Source: Oenanthe sinensis
Lineage: Eukaryota > Streptophyta > Magnoliopsida > Apiales > Apiaceae
DNA: 64,000 bases
Direction: 5' to 3'
NCBI GenBank assembly: GCA_028671895.1
Contig: CM053802.1
Span: 17,119,631-17,183,630 of the forward strand
Made by a program: the position numbers and the translations under genes. Positions 22,593-34,175 of this stretch are shown one piece after another (the first letter of the stretch is position 1; the number at the start of each line of letters is the position of its first letter). The notes beneath the pieces are model-generated. The model had not been told where the DNA came from. It made no database searches and saw nothing but the letters and a program-made list of their open reading frames with translations.

Positions 22593-25500
22593 GCAGAATT
22601 ACAAGAGCTGTATACACACGGCTATTATTAAACACGTCATGTAGTGTCTCCGTTCCTGCTCCTGCATTCCAGAACAAGGGGAAGGGCAGCTCAGATTTTT
22701 TGAGGGATAAAAGTATGGTCCCCGATGCTGATCCGCCTAGCACAAATGACATCAATCTTTTGTATCAATTCTTCCATCGGAGGTTAATGTCAATCATTTC
22801 TTTATTCCAGTACATCATGTAGAATTATAAACTGAATTATTATTTTTTCTTCTAGTACCAAGCTTGTTGTCTTGACTGGTGCTGGAATTAGTACGGAGAG
22901 CGGAATCCCTGATTACAGAAGGTTTGTTTCTGCTGAATTACGAAACTCTCCTGGTTATATCATTTTTTAGCTTTTCAAGGCATATGTTTTTTAGTGCTAC
23001 TGTCACCATCTTGCTAATTGTTTACTCTGTACTACATTTTATACTGCAATAAGCCTCGGACATTTAGTACTTATATTTCTCTACTAGTTTGCTCTCACTA
23101 CATGCTATGAATGAAATTATGGCACTTCCAATGTTATATAAATTTATTAAGTTTCTTATCTTTTAGAAAATTTTGACATAAAATTTCACGTTAAGAGTGA
23201 ACTACAATAGAATAATAATTTAATCAGACAAGAGGATTATTAGCTTGGCTGGGTATCTTAAGTTCCAAACTTAATGCCTTGAAGGTGAGTTGCATAATTT
23301 GTCTTTCTTTGGTTGCAGCCCTAATGGAGTTACAGTACTGGTTTCAAGCCGATCACTCATCAGGTGATCTGAAGACATGCACTGTAATTTCTTTCCATAT
23401 AATATTTCATGAGGGTTTTCTGCTGTAATATTTGTTCCTTCTCCGTCCAGAATTTAGAAGGAAAGATGGGATTTGGGAAGATCTTTTCCCTTCGTCCAAT
23501 TTAATAAATTTTATACTTCAAAATGCCACAACGCCTGACCCATATTGGAAATTGTGAACACCTTTCTTCCATTGTTCTTGTCCAAGTATTGGTTCATGAG
23601 GATGTTTAAAAGCTGCAGCTTTTTGAGTCAATAAAACTCTAGGTCTTTGCCTAGTGTTTTTTCTTATCCTCCACAAGTGAGGGTGTCATGTAGATAACTA
23701 TGTCAGGTATGCTTGATAATAAATGGTTTGTAATATGTTCAAGTGTTATGTTCTTGAAACTTCGCAAAGGATTGCGGATATTATTAAGAGTGTTGTCTTG
23801 GTTGCATAATTTTATATTTAGATAATCAAGATGCATGGGTGATAGGTGCTTTGTGTCAACATTATCTCTAGACTAGGGTATCAGACTGAATACTGGTAAT
23901 TGGATTCATGTCAACTGTAGCCGTTTTGCAATCTCTTGATGTTAGAGGATCAGGATATTAGTAGTGTTAGGGTATATAATATCACTTATTTACTTTTTCA
24001 TATCCAAACTTTGTGTCATATCAGGTATGTCAATAGACTACTCAATAGGTATACTGGATGCTTATTTCGTGTTATAAGCCTAAGTATGGCATTTAATAAT
24101 CCTAACTTGTGGACAGTGGACTGAATTACTTTTGGGATTTGAGATTTTTTGTTGTATATGAAAATCTTTGTGATATATCTCTAGCTTTGGTTCTTTTCTT
24201 TTATTATGTATCCTGTTTGCAGGCTAAAATAATAGTAGCATTTTATTTTGACAAATCTTGATCAGTTATTCTATTTTTTTATGATGTTTGTTTATAGGAA
24301 TTTGTACGTTCAAGCCGGGCTCACAGGCGGTATTGGGCAAGAAGTTACGCTGGATGGAGACGCTTTACTAAAGCACAGCCGCTGCTCATCTTGCATTAGC
24401 AGCTCTTGAAAAGGCCAGCAGAATAAGTTATATGATTACACAAAATGTTGAGAGGCAATTTTTTTATCGCATATCGTTAGCCTTCCAATCTTTATGCTAG
24501 TGTCTGAATATTATTTGATCTGATTCATAAGTTTCATGCGATAGGCTCCATCATCGTGCTGGTAGCAGTCCACTTGAATTATATGGCACTGTGTATACTG
24601 TTGGTTGTTTAGATTGTGGTTTTTCTTTCCCCCGGCAATTGTTTCAAGACCAAGTGAAGACACTGAATCCAAAGGTTAATCATCTGATCTATGGATTACT
24701 GTTTTAAGTTTTGAATCTTCATGTTGTTTGGAATGGTAATATATCCTCACATTTGAATGTACTGGAGCTAAAAGTTGAGATGGCGTGTCTGATGTAATTT
24801 ATAAAAGAATGATACAAATTATTATCCGCTTGTTAAATTTATCACCTGTATTCTAGTGGCAGACATACAGTTCTACCAGTAATGATGGATCATGAAATAT
24901 TGCAACTGGAATCCCTAAAACGTAACTGATTAAAAAATCTTAATTGTATGTTAAAATAATGGCTTTAAAAAAGTTTAATGTTCTGTTAGCTTAGTAAAAG
25001 TAGGCTGAGTTGTTTATACTGAAATTTTAAATTGAAGAATAAGTTTGTCACAATAACAAGGAAACTAATTCCAATTGATATCAACTTATTAATACTTACC
25101 TGCTACTGCATTTATCTAATTTCAACAATATATAATCTTGGTAAAAATTTACAAAGCAAATGTGATCTAAATAGTAATATAAAACACTCCAATTCGTCTT
25201 GGTATGCATCCTAGAGTGTACTATTTATCATAATTGGTTTTGTTTCGTTACATATTTCCCTTTATTCTGCACAGGAAATAACATATATGACACTTTGTCC
25301 AGGCCTTAAACTTATGCTTTCAAGTAATCTGCTCCTTTTTGTTACATTACACATCTGGAATAAGGATTTACTGTTTGTGCAGTGGGCAGAAGCAATTGAA
25401 AGTTTAGACTATGACAGCCGATCAGATAATAGCTTTGGAATGAAGCAAAGGCCTGATGGCGATATTGAAATTGACGAAAAATTTTGGGAGGAAGCTTTTA

Positions 25501-26867
25501 ATATTCCTACTTGCTCAAAATGCAACGAAGTGCTGAAACCTGATGTGAGAATTATACTGCAATAGAGCACAGTTAGATATACCTTCGGGATCTTTCTTTT
25601 ATCCTGGAATGCATTCTTGTTAATGTCATAGCTAGTAACTGTCATTCCTTCAATTTCACAAAGTGCGTAAAAGAGATACGTCCGTAAAAGTGTGCAAGGT
25701 GATTAGAAAAGGAGGAACACTTTGTTCCACCTCTTCTATTATATGTGGACCTAGTTGTCACAAGGTATTGTGTCCGTATATCTAATATGCATTCTCTTAT
25801 ATCAGCAATTTCCTTGAGGAGTAATGAGTAATATATGAAAAAGTTTATAAATCACCGATCTGCGGCTGGGAGAAACAGAATAAGGTTTTGAATGAGATCT
25901 ATGGTGAGGTCTGAGTAAGGACTAAAACACAGTCGAATTAAAATTTCATTTTTAAGAAACCCAAAATATTTAGATCGAGGAAAAACATGATGTACTGTGA
26001 TACAAATTTTACAATTTTTTGGTGGCATGAGGGTGAGGCAGAGAATGCAGTGGTAGGTAAAAACAGGGGAAAAAGTTCTGGCAGAAATTGGTTAGGTAGT
26101 CTTTTGAAAACCGAGTCACAGTTTATGAGAACTCTATGTGAAAAAAATTGAACAAACAAAACACAATGTAATGCAAAAATATTACAGTTATTGAATTATT
26201 GCATATATTGTCGAGTGTCGACCATACCTTACATTGTTAAACTATCTTGTACATTAATTCGTTTCTTTTGTTTTACAAGTGTGAACATCTCTTGATTTCA
26301 ATTCCAGTTGTTTCCGGTTACATATGCATATCTTCACTTGTTACACTTCAGTGGGAAACAGTATTAATTCAGTAAGTATCAGCAATATTCTCTAATATTT
26401 TCATTTCCTCGAAGGTTGTCTTCTTTGGTGATAATGTTCCAAGGGATAAAGCAGATGCAGCAATGGAAGCTGCTAAAGGATGTGATGCTTTTCTTGTACT
26501 TGGTTCATCTGTCATGACAATGTCGGCTTTTAGACTTGTAAGGTAGAAGGTAAACTATGCATATTTTGTTGTGAACTGTTAGCTGCTGTGTCTGACATTT
26601 GTATCTGGCTGGGATATGAATTGGCAGAGCTGCACGCGAGGCAGGAGCTGCCATTGGAATTGTAAATCTAGGTATGACAAGAGCGGATGGAATTGTTGAT
26701 CTGAAGATCAATGCTCGCTTGGGAGAGGTTGAGTTGTAACTACCTTGTTTCTTAGCTATTGCAACTGTTATTAAACTTTTCTGATCCACTTGTGGGATTG
26801 TTGGTAGCAGATACTACCAAGATTACTTGACACTGGATCACTCAGCATTCCTGCTTCAGCGTTGTAA
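22593..26867 (+). pseudogene. Sirtuin SRT2-like (SIRT4 class), probably inactivated
   Basis: Exons: 22593-22782, 22856-22921, 23319-23363, 24298-24454, 24545-24674, 25383-25544, 26415-26542, 26628-26727, 26811-26867. The protein follows plant SRT2, the mitochondrial NAD-dependent deacylase: FLRDKSMVPDADPP, the NAD site TKLVVLTGAGISTESGIPDY, GFKPITHQ, RRYWARSYAGWRRF, MITQNVER/LHHRAG, zinc cysteines CLDC and CSKC, FFGDN, LVLGSSVMTMSAFR, ending LPRLLDTGSLSIPA. Three defects are visible. One base is missing in GGAGTTACAG (about 23333) and one in CAGCCGCTGCTC (about 24380), each shifting the frame. TAT at 24582-24584 gives LELYGT where sirtuins have the catalytic His (LELHGT). The intron after 24454 starts with GC. 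An ATG exon was not found. Splice phases still agree at all other borders, so decay is recent. Assembly errors could explain the frameshifts but hardly the His change. Confidence 0.85.
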
Positions 26868-29064
26868 TCTGTTGGACGAAAGGTACTATAGTATTTGAAG
26901 CTTAATTCATCAATATTGTGGGGAATTGTCCATTTAGTTGCATTTACTTAGATTTCCTAAAACTTCTCCCAATTCATTAAGGGGTCATTTGGTTCAGGGA
27001 GAGGTATAGGGTTGGAATCAGGAATCGGGTTAAGATAGTATGGGGATGAAGTATCATTTCTGATATATGTGTTTGGTTGAGTTGTAGAATGAATTTGTTA
27101 ATTTAATATGTTTTTAATGAATACAAAATACAAGCAGTTAATATGAAAATAAAAATCTATTATTTATCAAACATTAAACATCATCATTATTTGTCAAAAA
27201 AAAACATCATCATTATAATTTTTTTATTTTAAGAATTAACATGTAACTTTATAAATAAAAATAATAAATTTTGATTTGATTCCTCATAACCACCTCCCCC
27301 CTAAGATATCAAAAACCCTTATCTTATGGTTTGAGGTATAGGTTTTAAAATTTAAAATTTTCAACCAAACACCGGATATGAGTTTGGAATGGACAAAACC
27401 CAAACCTGATACCTAGATATCACAAATCAAACGACGCCTATAAGATTTAAGGTTATGCATAGAGCGACATATGATGGGGATTGTTGACTACGTGCACATT
27501 GTCTCCATTATTTGGTGATCAGAATGAGTTAACTGATAATACACAGTAGTAAAGATTAATGAATATGCAAGGCGGGCAAAGAAGGTTGGTGTGGTAGGCA
27601 CGATTAAGATGGTAGGACAAACTAATAAGCTTAACAATAAAAAATGCTAGGTGGGTAATGAAGTTCATTGAAATTGTTTTTTTGTTTCATCTATGCATCA
27701 AATTGCATATATTACAGGTTCTGAGTAATGACCATTGACCAAGATGTCTGAAATAGGGGAGTATCAAGAGTGATAGACATCGTCGACTGCTCATATCAAA
27801 CTCAACAATAATAGACATCATGTATTTTGCTTAATTTATGCCGTATCTTTGAGTTTGATAGAAGTGTCAACTATTGGTCAGGAAATGAGAACAGTTTCAA
27901 CTCCAATTACTCCTACAAATGAGGATGTAATTATTGTAGTAAAGGACCTAAAGAAGCATGTGGCAAATTATGGGGATGACTTGTGGCTTGTTATAGTGAG
28001 TAAATAAAAACGTTCATTTAATGCAATCAGGTCGGGAAGTTACACTGTAATTGTCCCTAGAAAAGCCTGAGGCGAATATCATTGTGAGGTTATATTACCA
28101 GTGAAGCAAAAATATAGCTAATACTGATTTTTAAATGTACTAGCCAAGATTTAGAATGATGCCATTGTCATGTACAGCTAGTGGACTCTGATAAGACAAT
28201 TTCCTCAATAAAATGTAAAAAGAAAACAGAAAATGAATACATCAATGCACTCTTTGATCAAAGAACATCATCCTTTCTGCACGAGAATGATGCACAGTAC
28301 ATAGTATTCCATAAATATTAATACACAGAAGCTACATATTAAACTCCTAGGCCTTATAAGCTTGCTGTATATTGGTGCTCACTGCTGACTTGGAGGAATT
28401 GACTATTGCAGGTTCTTGGATAAAAGAATGATCAGAGTGGAGTATATCAATTTGTTGAAGTATTCTAATATGCAAAGAAGCCACATCTGGTGGTTTGTAA
28501 AATGAAGATATTGCAGGAGATGTATAGTGCTATAAAATGTAATACATTTACACTGCTGATTGTCTACAAGATGTCTTTTTTCTAGTTTATTCATTATCCT
28601 TTTCATTATTAAGAAAATGAGTTTGTAAAGGATGCTGATTAACTATATGAAGTCAAATGGTCCCCAACATGTATCTGCTATAGGCTTAATTCTAGCAGGA
28701 AAGAAAAATACATTAAACCCTAATGCTAACCGTGGTAAGGATAAGTGGACCCCTGTATTCACAAAAGGTTTACTTTAGTGCTACTAATTCTCGTGGTAAG
28801 GTATGTTACAACCGGCTCCCTTGTATGAAAGACTAATATCATTACAACAAATTTGAGATAATTTTTTCCCAATATGAACTGCATTTATATCTTAGAGCAT
28901 GGACATAGTTGGTTCTTAAATTTGCGATGCGATAGAGGGCTTGCTCTCTTTATATTAATTCCTCCGTCTTACCTAGTTAATTTAATTTTTGCACATATTT
29001 GAAGTAAAGTGAAGCAAATGTTGAGGCAAAAGGGTATAATAGTTTGAGGGATTGATAATTAGTG
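26868..29064. other. Intergenic region between the sirtuin and PPD2
   Basis: No gene is recognised. A 40-codon ORF beginning near 27885 has no recognisable family. It contains a MITE-like segment at about 26980-27438 and unique sequence up to PPD2. Confidence 0.4.
26980..27438. mobile_element. MITE-like element (TTTGGTT-type ends)
   Basis: The left end GGGGTCATTTGGTTCAGGGA and the reverse complement of the right end (GGCGTCGTTTGATTTGTGAT) are similar. GGTATAGGGTT inside the left matches GGTATCAGGTT inside the right. Flanks are TTA on the left and ATA or TAT on the right, a blurred 3-bp target. There is no coding capacity. It is probably a PIF/Harbinger or hAT remnant. Confidence 0.5.
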
Positions 29065-31488
29065 ATGGTCGTTTCCACTAGACTCCCCAACCAAATGGCA
29101 TATTACACTCCCCTCTTTGCATACCATCATAACACTCTCTTCCAACCATTTCACCCTCGTTTCATACATAATAATCATATGTATAACACCAGCATTCGTA
29201 ACCCAGCTGAGAACAAAGTGACTACCAGGAGATTATTGCTCAACCTATCTATTTCAACACTAGTTTTATCATCATCATCCCCCATTTTATGTAATGTTAT
29301 AGCTGCTGAACAAGACCCGGAGCTTTTAAGATACACTGATTCCCTCGAGGGTTTCACTTTTCTCAGGCCTTCTTCCTATATTAAGGTACCTACCCACGCT
29401 CATATTAGATGTATGCATATTAGTTTAGTTGAATGAATGGTGTTACATTTTGGGATAGATTAGGTTGAAAAAGCAGGGGCTACAGTTTTGTTTGAGGAAG
29501 GAGCAAACAATGTTGGGGTTGTGGTCACTCCTGTTCGGCTTACGAATCTAGCAGAATTTGGTACCCCTCAATTTGTCGTTGATAAGCTGATTCAGGCTGA
29601 AAACCGCAAGGTACACGCCCTTTTCCCCCTCTACAAATGTATGACTTGTAATAATATTATTAGGGATAATATCCATTTTTTGACATATATAGAATATAAG
29701 GGTGTTTGGTAGGCGGTTAAAGAGACCGGTTAACAGGAATCCGAACTTCAATTCCATATATTAGTGTTTGGATTAGTAACTTGGTGATAGGGAATGGGAA
29801 CCTCATTTCCGTGGGTAAGTCATACCCTTCCTATTTCTTGGGTAACCACTAACCATATCATTCTCATACCCTTCATTCCCATTCCCTATACGCCCCCATA
29901 TATTGTTTGGCCCACTTAAACTATATAAGAGCAAGCTCAATGAAATGCTATACTTAGTTGCAAAATGCAACTAGCATCACAGAGCAAGTCCTATTTTAGC
30001 ACCAAAAAACACTTTTTGGTGCCATATTATAGCAATGTACCTATTTTGCATTGGTCTTGCTCTAAAATATTATATGATTCCAGCCTATGGTTAAAATACC
30101 AACCGACCGAACAAAATGTTTAATATTTTGAAAAAAGAACAAAAAATTGGATCCAAACTACATCATTGTCTACAGGAAACACCCTTATCAGCAAAAGTCA
30201 AATCATCTTATCAAAGGTTAATGCAGTAAACTATTTTAACATCTGAGCTAAAACATAACATATTACTCTCGCCGGGCCTTTAATAGATCCACTTTGTGTA
30301 TACATATGCAGTGATGTATAACTGAAACTCACAAAGAACGGGTAACTTGAATTCCTGGTTAATTTGTTATAGTATTTGAAATCCATCCATGTCCGGCATG
30401 TGTACATCAGCTAGAACAAAATCAAAAGATTTAGTCCTAAGCATGCATAAAGCCTCTAGTTCATGTTTAGCACTCATCACATGTATTTATTGTAAAGAAA
30501 TCATTAGCACTGTAAAAAAATTACATCATAATAGTCTTCGTTACGGGGAAAGAATTGGTCAATACCAATCTAAGAAAGTCGTCTTAACATATGTAACATA
30601 CATGTATGCTACAAATATTGAAGAAGTTGTCGAGAGGTATAGTTTGCAAGTAATGAGACACTACCATTATATATCCATCTCCTAAGAATGGCACTGATTA
30701 CAGTTATACATGTCACATCATCTATATATTTCTTTTGGATCTTCTAAGTCGTGGTTGGTGCTACCGGCTAGCATTTTGGGTGTGAAAATTTATAATCCTG
30801 TCCCAGTACCAATGGTGAAATTTCAACTGCGGATAAAGTGCAGTCCCCAAATGATGAAATAAATGACTGCCAACTATGGAGCCGTGAAGCTCTTGTGCAT
30901 AAGCCTCAGCGAGTAAGATGTGTGCTTACAAGTTCATTTCATCATTTGAGGACCTAGGAAATAAAGGCTTAATTTTACTTTGATACGGCTGACTGAAGTT
31001 TTCAGAGTGAGTTTTGCGTATCAGTTGCTAAATTTTTGTGGCAGACGGCTTTCAATTCTGTTCCTGGTTTCAGAATTGTACTTGGTGCTGATTGTTGAAT
31101 ATATCGTGCTCCTGTCAATTTTGTGTCTCGTCTCTCGTCACTGCCACTTTTCTTCTTGTTTATTCATGAATAATTACTAATCATATTGATACTCTGTATC
31201 TCTATCTATACCTTTGTGTTTGAATAGGAAAGTACAAAGGAGGCTGATGTAATTGCAGTCCGGGAGAGATCAGGCCAGGGCGGTCTTCAAGTTTATGAGT
31301 TTGAGTACAAAGTTGATAGCAGCAGGGGAGGAATGAAGAGGATTTTCTCAGCTGCATTTGTAGCCTCTAGGAAGCTGCACCTCCTAAATATAGCTCACAC
31401 TGACAAGCCAGAGAGTCCACTTGACACTCATATGCGTCAGATATTGGAACACGTTCTTCATTCCTTTGATACTGCTCCTTTGACTTAA
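29065..31488 (+). CDS. PsbP domain-containing protein 2, chloroplastic (PPD2)
   Basis: Three exons (29065-29385, 29464-29610, 31228-31488) join in phase to 242 residues. Residues 1-55 look like a chloroplast transit peptide. A twin-arginine segment RRLLLNLSISTLVLSSSS follows and ends near CNVIAA, typical of import into the thylakoid lumen by the Tat route. The mature part is the PsbP fold: LLRYTDSLEGFTFLRPSSYIK, KAGATVLFEE, NNVGVVVTPVRL, FGTPQFVVDKLIQAENRKEST, VYEFEYKVDSSRGGMKR, ending LEHVLHSFDTAPLT. The best fit is PPD2, a lumenal PsbP relative with no established oxygen-evolving role, rather than PsbP itself. Intron 2 (29611-31227) carries a small MITE. Frame and splice sites are intact. 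The ATG at 29065 starts the conserved frame. Confidence 0.9.
29929..30062. mobile_element. Short MITE in PPD2 intron 2 (134 bp, TSD TAA)
   Basis: GAGCAAGCTC at the left and GGTCTTGCTC at the right are near-perfect inverted ends. TAA flanks both sides (29926-29928 and 30063-30065). Inside, GGTGC..GCACC-type words (AGCACCAAAAA and TTTTTGGTGC) form a second inverted repeat. It shares its ends and target site with the element at 3800-4170. Confidence 0.75.
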
Positions 31489-34175
31489 TGGACATCACTA
31501 TCTGTGTCATGGCCTCTAATATGTAGCCCCTTTCAGTTTCACCATAGGTATGTTTGTTACAATTTCTCTAATTAATTAATAAACTCAGCAACTTACAAAT
31601 AAGCCTTCCAGTTCCATGTGGTAAAGTCAAAACTGATAGAAATTGGATTCTTCCATCTGAGATTATTATATCATTTTTAATGGGATTTCCAAGAATCATG
31701 TTAGGCTTATAAAAGATAAAGTTTAGTCATGAATATTTATAGGTTACAATATATGGTTGGATGGATCCATAACCAAACATGCTATGCTGTTTACAGAGAT
31801 AATTCACACAATAACATAACCTGGTGACACCAAGTGCATGTTGTTTGTGCTTTTAAGGCTTTTAAACGCTAATGATGCTTTAAAATCTAGTTCATTTTAT
31901 GTTGCTTTTGAAATGCATCCTAATTTTATCAGACCAAAAAATCACATGCTTGCATTACATCTGTTGGTGCATTAGTAGAACTCTCGGAAAATATTATAAG
32001 CAGGTTGAACCCTGAAACGTGTAATGAAGAATCCTTGAATATATGGATTAAACTGTGACTAACATCTCTATTTAAAGCTCACCTTTTTCAGATGGCAATG
32101 ATCAAACAGGGTGGGTAGGTTGCCTTGCCTGTCCTATGCAAATGGTGCACATCATATATAGAGAAGGTAAATATGTTGATTTTGGGTTTATTCATATGCG
32201 GCTATGCCAGCCATGGTTTCCGTTTACATTATTCTTCTGGTTGTAAATGTTGAGACACTCTGTGCATACTGATGAGGGATATAAATAGAAGTATAGAGCA
32301 TGTATCTTGTTATGCAGTTTTGATTTTTAGGTACCGCAGATGGAGCTCGTGTCACCACCACAATACTGTCCCCCACCACAATACTGAACTCATCGAGCAG
32401 CTGTATTCTTTGTAATCAATAAATATCACTTTAGAACATGTAATCCGTTTCTTCATTTTCAATTTTTAGGTACTGCCTATGGAGCTGTTGTGTCCCAGTT
32501 GGGTACAATACTAACTCATCGAGCAGCTATAAATCTTTGTAACCTGTTACTCCCCCTCTCTTAAAAGAAAATAAAAAAACCTGAGATGCCAAATTGGGCT
32601 GGAAGTTGGAAAGGACTTGATTTTTAGGCTAGTTTTTTTTCCCTCGAACTGGGTGGAGTCCAAAAAGAATTGATCCAAAAACTTTTATTTGAATTTGACT
32701 TTACAAGTTCTCAAGCTTGTGAATTTTTCTTAACGAATTTCTATTTTTTATCAATTTTTTTAAAACAAAATTTTAAGTTTTAACGAAATTGAGATTCAAA
32801 ATTTTGTTTTACATGTATGTTATGTTATTAAAATTGAAATATTATAAGTTTTGATTGGTATTTGGGTTATGAGCCTAAAATATGTATATACTTATATATA
32901 TATATATATATATAATTTTTATTTTAATATTTTATTTATATAATTTAAAATTTTTTGTAATTTTATAATAATAATAATAATTTTATTTCATATTTTATAT
33001 AAAAATATTCTTATATACTCGTTCCATTCTTTATTACTAATCGTTTTTAATTTTTGTTAACTATCATTTTATGTTTACAAAACACATTCAATTATTAATA
33101 TCCACCAACCAATTATTAATAACCACCAACTAGCTGCTCATGTATTAATAACTTTTTTATATTCTCTTCTATATTTATATTATATTATATTATATTATAT
33201 TATATTATATTATAATAATCGAAATATTAAAATTTTTGGTTGATTAGTTGATTGGTCGGTACTATGTCATGATACAATTTTATTTATTGTAGTATGAAAT
33301 TTATTATATATAATTTTTAATTATTATTAAAATAATTCTTTTAATTAGTTTATTATGAGTCATATCATTAATAAATTTATATAAAATAAGAAAATATAAC
33401 ACGTGTATTAATATAAATATAATATAAAAAATAAATTTATTTAAATATTAATCTACCCGAACTTGTATATATTAAATTAAATTATAAGGTTATAAAAATA
33501 AAATTGTAAAGATGTGTTGCACTTTCTCGTTGAGCTTGTTCTCATGTCTTTGCTTAATCATGTCTTTGGGACATTGCACCAGAGTCCTATTCCCTTGGAT
33601 TATGGTTGAATTTTCTCTATATTCAATGCATTCAACAACTTAAAACTGATGATTAATTATCTACATATCGTGCGTGGTAGCACTCCCGTCCTCCTAAGCC
33701 TGATTGTCAGAGAAAAAGTCGCAAGTCCAAAAGATGGTCTTGAAGGATCTTTCTACCACGTGGATAGGTTTTGTTTATGGGGCCTTTTTACCTTTGTTTT
33801 CTTAGCTAGATCAGAGCTTGTTCTCATAGAGGAATTCCAAGTGTGATTTTGTATATTTTTCCTTTGCTCCTGATCAGTTTTATTTAGAACAAAAAAAAAG
33901 TTTATGTAGGAAGATATCCCGTTATTAAAAAATGTGTGATCGTCTAATTATTCGAATCGAATTTAAGTGAGTGTTCTTCGCGGTGGGATAATTACCCGTC
34001 GAGATTAATCGAGATACATGCGAGAGATCCGCTGTAACAGAAAAAAGAAAAAGTCTTAATCGATTAAACACCTCCATGTCTTTCATAACAATTTGTCGTA
34101 AATAGAGTATACAAGACTTTTGTTAAGTTACCCGTTTTTCTAAAATCAGGTGTTAGTAGAACAATTTTTTCAGAA
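31489..34175. other. Gene-free region after PPD2
   Basis: It contains the PPD2 3' UTR, a direct duplication of about 100 bp (32334-32420 and 32468-32545, both with GGTAC..TATGGAGCT or GATGGAGCT and CATCGAGCAGCT), TA microsatellites at 32895-32915, and a (TATAT)n run at 33176-33215. No gene family is recognisable. Confidence 0.45.
33176..33215 (+). repeat. (TATAT)n microsatellite
   Basis: About eight tandem TATAT units in very AT-rich DNA. Confidence 0.9.

Noticed and set aside
23319..24454. Programmed frameshifting in the sirtuin gene
   Set aside because: No slippery site or stem lies at either point, and the catalytic His is also lost; decay is simpler.
29691..29905. Second MITE in PPD2 intron 2 (GTGTTTGG-type)
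   Set aside because: The ends do not match as inverted repeats well enough and no target duplication was found.
33665..33770. Possible hairpin with GTGGTAG and CTACCAC arms, miRNA or tRNA-like
   Set aside because: Only about eight bases pair and the arms do not continue; no tRNA cloverleaf or anticodon arm can be drawn.
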